The notes beneath the pieces are model-generated. The model worked only from the letters and a program-made list of their open reading frames with translations, was not told the origin of the DNA and ran no database searches. Source: Acanthacorydalis orientalis (lineage: Eukaryota > Arthropoda > Insecta > Megaloptera > Corydalidae). From it: DNA of 64,000 nucleotides. The stretch covers positions 2,859,501-2,923,500 of the forward strand of contig CM068318.1 of assembly GCA_034766995.1 (NCBI GenBank), given 5' to 3'. A program made the translations under genes and the position numbers. Every line of letters starts with the position of its first letter. Position 1 is the stretch's first letter. Below, in pieces: positions 60,993 to 64,000 of the stretch.

Positions 60993-63900
60993 ATGGCTGA
61001 TAAAGTTTTCAATTGCGATCCGAAAACGTTAGAAAATAGCATATACGTGTTCAAGATATTAGACAAACGGGACGTGATGAGACGTATCGTTGATGAAATC
61101 GATGAAGATGATCGTTCAATTACCTTATGCGACATTGGGGAAGTTAAATCCAGATACATTTTCATGAAAAAAATTATGCCGAGAGTGCAACCGTATTACG
61201 GTAAGAAATTAAGTTCTCGTTACATATATCTGTAAGATTTTATATTTATTTTCTCGATTTGCTTACTGAACATTTAATCTCAACAATATAATAACGATAT
61301 AATTCACTTTCACAAAATGATTCTTTTTTCCTTTCAACAAAAGCGCACAAAAATCTTCCCGTCAAAAATGTTCAATGAATGATTATCGATCATTTTTGAT
61401 TGTTTTTTTTATGTATTTCGACGGCGATTCAATTTTAATCGACACATTAATGTACAGAAAACTCTTTCACAAATGAATTCTCTTATGAAAGAGTTTTGAA
61501 AAATTTTGCGATTGTGGTGGTGAAAAAACAAATCATTTTGATACACAGAACCCTCGAGTAAGATTTTTCTGTACTACTGAGGAGGATTGCATCTCCACCC
61601 GAATGTGTATAAAAAGATCTCATAAATTTAAAATTTTGCTCGTCAAAAAGTAGTAATATAAAATTAACTATTACATATACATTAAATGTTATCTTCGTGT
61701 TTCACACAGCTGTGAAATGTAACAATGAGCCTTCTATACTCAAGACACTAGCCACACTCGGTGCTGGATTCGACTGTGCATCGCCTGACGAAATCGATGC
61801 TGTAAGAGCACTACAAGTGCCATCAGAAAGAATCATATTCGCCAATCCGACGAAACCGAAACAATTTATCAAACATGCATTAAATACGAACGTGCAACTC
61901 ATGACGTTCGACTGCGAACAAGAGTTGTACAAAATCCACGAGTTGTTTAAGGATGCCAAACTGATCATTCGTATCAGAAACGATGCGAACAACACGGTTT
62001 ATAGTTTAGGGAACAAGTTCGGATGTCCTATAAAAGGTACGTTGTCTCGAATCAGTTCTAAGAAACTCTTAATTGAAACACATACGAAAATAATAATTGT
62101 AGGTATAGACGCGAAGATCACCCTCTTTTAAAACAGTTTATATTCGTATACAGTTTTTTTTTACATACTGCATATTTATGTTTTAGATGTGTATTCCATT
62201 TTGGATACAGCGAGGATTTTTAAACTCAATGTCGTCGGTGTGAGTTTCCATGTAGGATCTTTGTGCGACGAAGCTGAAGCGTACGCAAGAGGAATAGCGC
62301 ACTGTAGAAATATATTCGATTATGGGATTAAGATAGGATTTAACATGCATATCCTGGATATAGGTACACGAGCACAATATATTTCTAGTAATAGAAAATA
62401 ACAATTACATAAATGCAATCATTGTAATATATTTGCAATGAATTCTATAAATATTCGAATAATAAGATGAAAAATATGAAAAAGGAATCGGCGTGCAAGT
62501 TGCAAATCGAGATTATATTCCGTTTAAAATATTAAAGAATTACTTGCGATTTATCAACGTGTCATTAAAACAATTACCATATAGTTATAGTTTTTGAAAT
62601 TATTACTGAAAATTTTCGGATGTTCTAGTATATAAAGACAATAATTTCGACAATCACTCATTCTGAAAATATGAAATATAATCTATTATTTTCACAAATA
62701 ATTTTCCTTTTTAAAAAAATGTTCTGATCTAAAACGTTCAATTGATCGTTGTTGATCATTTTTGATTGTTGCATATGCGCACTTCGTCTTCAGAACGACG
62801 AGGCACAGAAAAATCTATTATAACAAATTATCAAAACTTAAAACTATAAGTGAATGGATGTATTCTTATTATTTATATATATAAATCGATTCGAAAACTT
62901 TTTCAAAATTTGTGTAGATTTCAAACTTTGTACGAGTGGCCGTAAACTAGAGTTATAACGCTCCCAGTCCGGTGCCGTTTTGAAACTCTCTGCACCGGTG
63001 CAGTAAAACTACTTGTGAAGGAATAGAATGATTTTTAATTAGTTGAACATCAATTAGTGTGAATATGTGTATTACAAGAAAATAAAGAAATGATAATTAA
63101 AAATATCATGACAGATATTTGCAAATAGAAACACAAAAAACACATTTATGACACAACACCGTTTACTTAACATTTTAAATTTCAGGAGGCGGTTTTCATG
63201 GAACGAATAAAGAAATGATAGAACCGTTCGCCAAAGTTATAAACAATTCGTTAACAAAATATTTCCCTAACAAAGATTCCGTGACAGTGATATCCGAGCC
63301 GGGTAGATATCTGGTCGAATCGTGTTACTGGACCGCTTGCAACATCCATACGAAAAAAATCGTCGACCAACACATGCACGAAATAGATAAAACTGTTAAT
63401 AACGTAATAATAAGAGTAACGAGCGAGGATTGCTGCACTGGAAACGACAGATCTGAACTGCATGCTAAAAACAGAAGCATGAGAATATATCACATAAACG
63501 ATGGCATTTACGGATTATTCAATTTTCTCGAGCACGAAGAACTGAAAGTTACGCCGGAAGGGTTGAAAGTAAATAATTTTATCGATAAATCGATCCTAGG
63601 GTAAATTAGTTCTGGCACTGGATGAATTCCCTTTCAAGAATTGATTAATTTTTTATTCTACGAATTACACATTTTTTTTCTGGTCAAAAATGTTCAATGA
63701 ATCGTTATTGGTGATTTCTTATGCGCGTTTCGAAGACAATGCCATCATGTCCGAAGTACAAGATTCCGAATAATTAAAAATGATTTATTCATTGAACATT
63801 TTTTACCAACTGGTTTCCGTGATGGGGAAGCATTTTTTTACATTATTTTATAATTCTTTTTCTTTAGACGACAAGAGTTCCCAAAATGCATCAATCAATA

Positions 63901-64000
63901 GTCTACGGACCAACATGCCACTCAAATGATAAACTTTTACATGAATTACTATTACCAGACCTCGAGGCCGGAGAATGGCTATTGTTTCAAAACGTCGGTG
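60993..64000 (+). CDS. ODC-3: ornithine decarboxylase-like protein, third tandem copy (3' end cut by window)
   Basis: Exons are 60993-61200, 61710-62036, 62187-62363, 63186-63568 and 63868-64000 (open). 409 residues are visible. Intron phases are identical to the other two copies. The PLP lysine (YYAVKCN, K72), GAGFDCAS, FHVGS, LDIGGGF, SEPGRY (E275, R278), INDG (D343) and the catalytic Cys (YGPTC, C382) are all present. The residue after that Cys is His383 instead of the Asp that contacts ornithine's distal amino group, and the usual Trp of WGPTC is Tyr. The segment matching ENMGAY reads QNVGG at the window edge, with its tyrosine lying outside. Exon 2 is one codon shorter than in ODC-1 and ODC-2. 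Altered substrate use or a regulatory role is plausible but unproven. Confidence 0.9.
61298..61605. mobile_element. Palindromic Tc1-like MITE, rearranged, in ODC-3 intron 1
   Basis: The left half is clear: AATTCACTTTCACAAAATG, GTCAAAAATGTTCAATG, TCATTTTTGATTG, ACATTAATGTACAGAAAAC. A second, inverted set follows out of order, including TTTTTCTGTACTACTGAGG. Confidence 0.7.
62690..62820. mobile_element. Palindromic Tc1-like MITE fragment in ODC-3 intron 3
   Basis: Contains TTTTCACAAATAATTTTCC, CATTTTTGATTGTTGCATAT and CTTCAGAACGACGAGGCAC, then AGAAAAATCT. Confidence 0.65.
62935..63010. promoter_or_regulatory. GC-richer patch with palindrome in ODC-3 intron 3
   Basis: A short GC-richer patch with the perfect 12-bp palindrome TGCACCGGTGCA at 62991-63002, and CCGGTGCCG 20 bp upstream. 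It shares the ACCGGT core with the palindrome at 2697-2708. Possible transcription factor site, by sequence pattern only. Confidence 0.2.
63607..63835. mobile_element. Palindromic Tc1-like MITE in ODC-3 intron 4
   Basis: Starts TAGTTCTGGCACTGGATG. Then GGTCAAAAATGTTCAATG and TTCTTATGCGCGTTTCG follow, with an inverse arm ending TTATTCATTGAACATTTTT. It fills most of the intron. Confidence 0.7.

Noticed and set aside
1..64000. tRNA, rRNA or CRISPR-type arrays
   Set aside because: No B-box/acceptor-stem pattern, rRNA signature or regularly spaced repeat was seen. The only regular repeats are microsatellites and the 52-bp repeat at 48391.

Overview
The window is a piece of an AT-rich arthropod nuclear genome, most likely an insect. 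The evidence is spliceosomal introns with GT/AG borders, an insect-style TATA plus TCAGTC initiator core promoter, mariner and hAT transposon remnants, and at least 34 long TA-dinucleotide tracts. A hymenopteran is possible, but the sequence alone does not prove it. Most of the six-frame ORFs are chance readings of AT-rich DNA. Genes had to be assembled from splice sites and frame.

Layout. (1) Positions 1 to about 12150 hold no recognisable exon, only TA tracts, MITE copies and islands of higher GC that look like regulatory DNA. (2) Positions 12155-17173 hold the last three exons of a plus-strand gene of unknown identity (gene A), followed by a polyadenylation signal. (3) Positions 17.9-48 kb are gene-poor. 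They contain three weakly supported exons with compatible phases (candidate gene B), a dead mariner transposon, further MITE copies and several GC-richer islands. (4) From 48.3 kb to the window end lies the clearest content: three tandem, same-strand ornithine decarboxylase (ODC)-like genes. The third is cut by the window edge. All three share a five-exon structure with identical intron phases (1, 1, 1, 0).

The three ODC-like proteins keep the PLP lysine, the FHVGS histidine/serine, the GGG phosphate loop, EPGR, NDG and the catalytic cysteine of fold-III decarboxylases. Only the first keeps the aspartate next to the catalytic cysteine (human D361), which contacts the distal amino group of ornithine. 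The second has Tyr and the third His. The array therefore looks like one conventional ODC with two neighbours that may have a changed substrate or a regulatory role. The first copy has a textbook core promoter preceded by a 52-bp tandem repeat, and the third has its own TATA box.

Mobile DNA is a second theme. A palindromic Tc1-like MITE family (CAGTTTTGACAC-type ends, TA target sites) has about 20 copies, including copies in the introns of all three ODC genes and one that ends 24 bp before a splice acceptor of gene A. Three copies of an internally deleted mariner carry minus-strand transposase relics, and one of these is nested in a MITE. There is one further mariner with TA duplications and one hAT-type element with a perfect 8-bp duplication.
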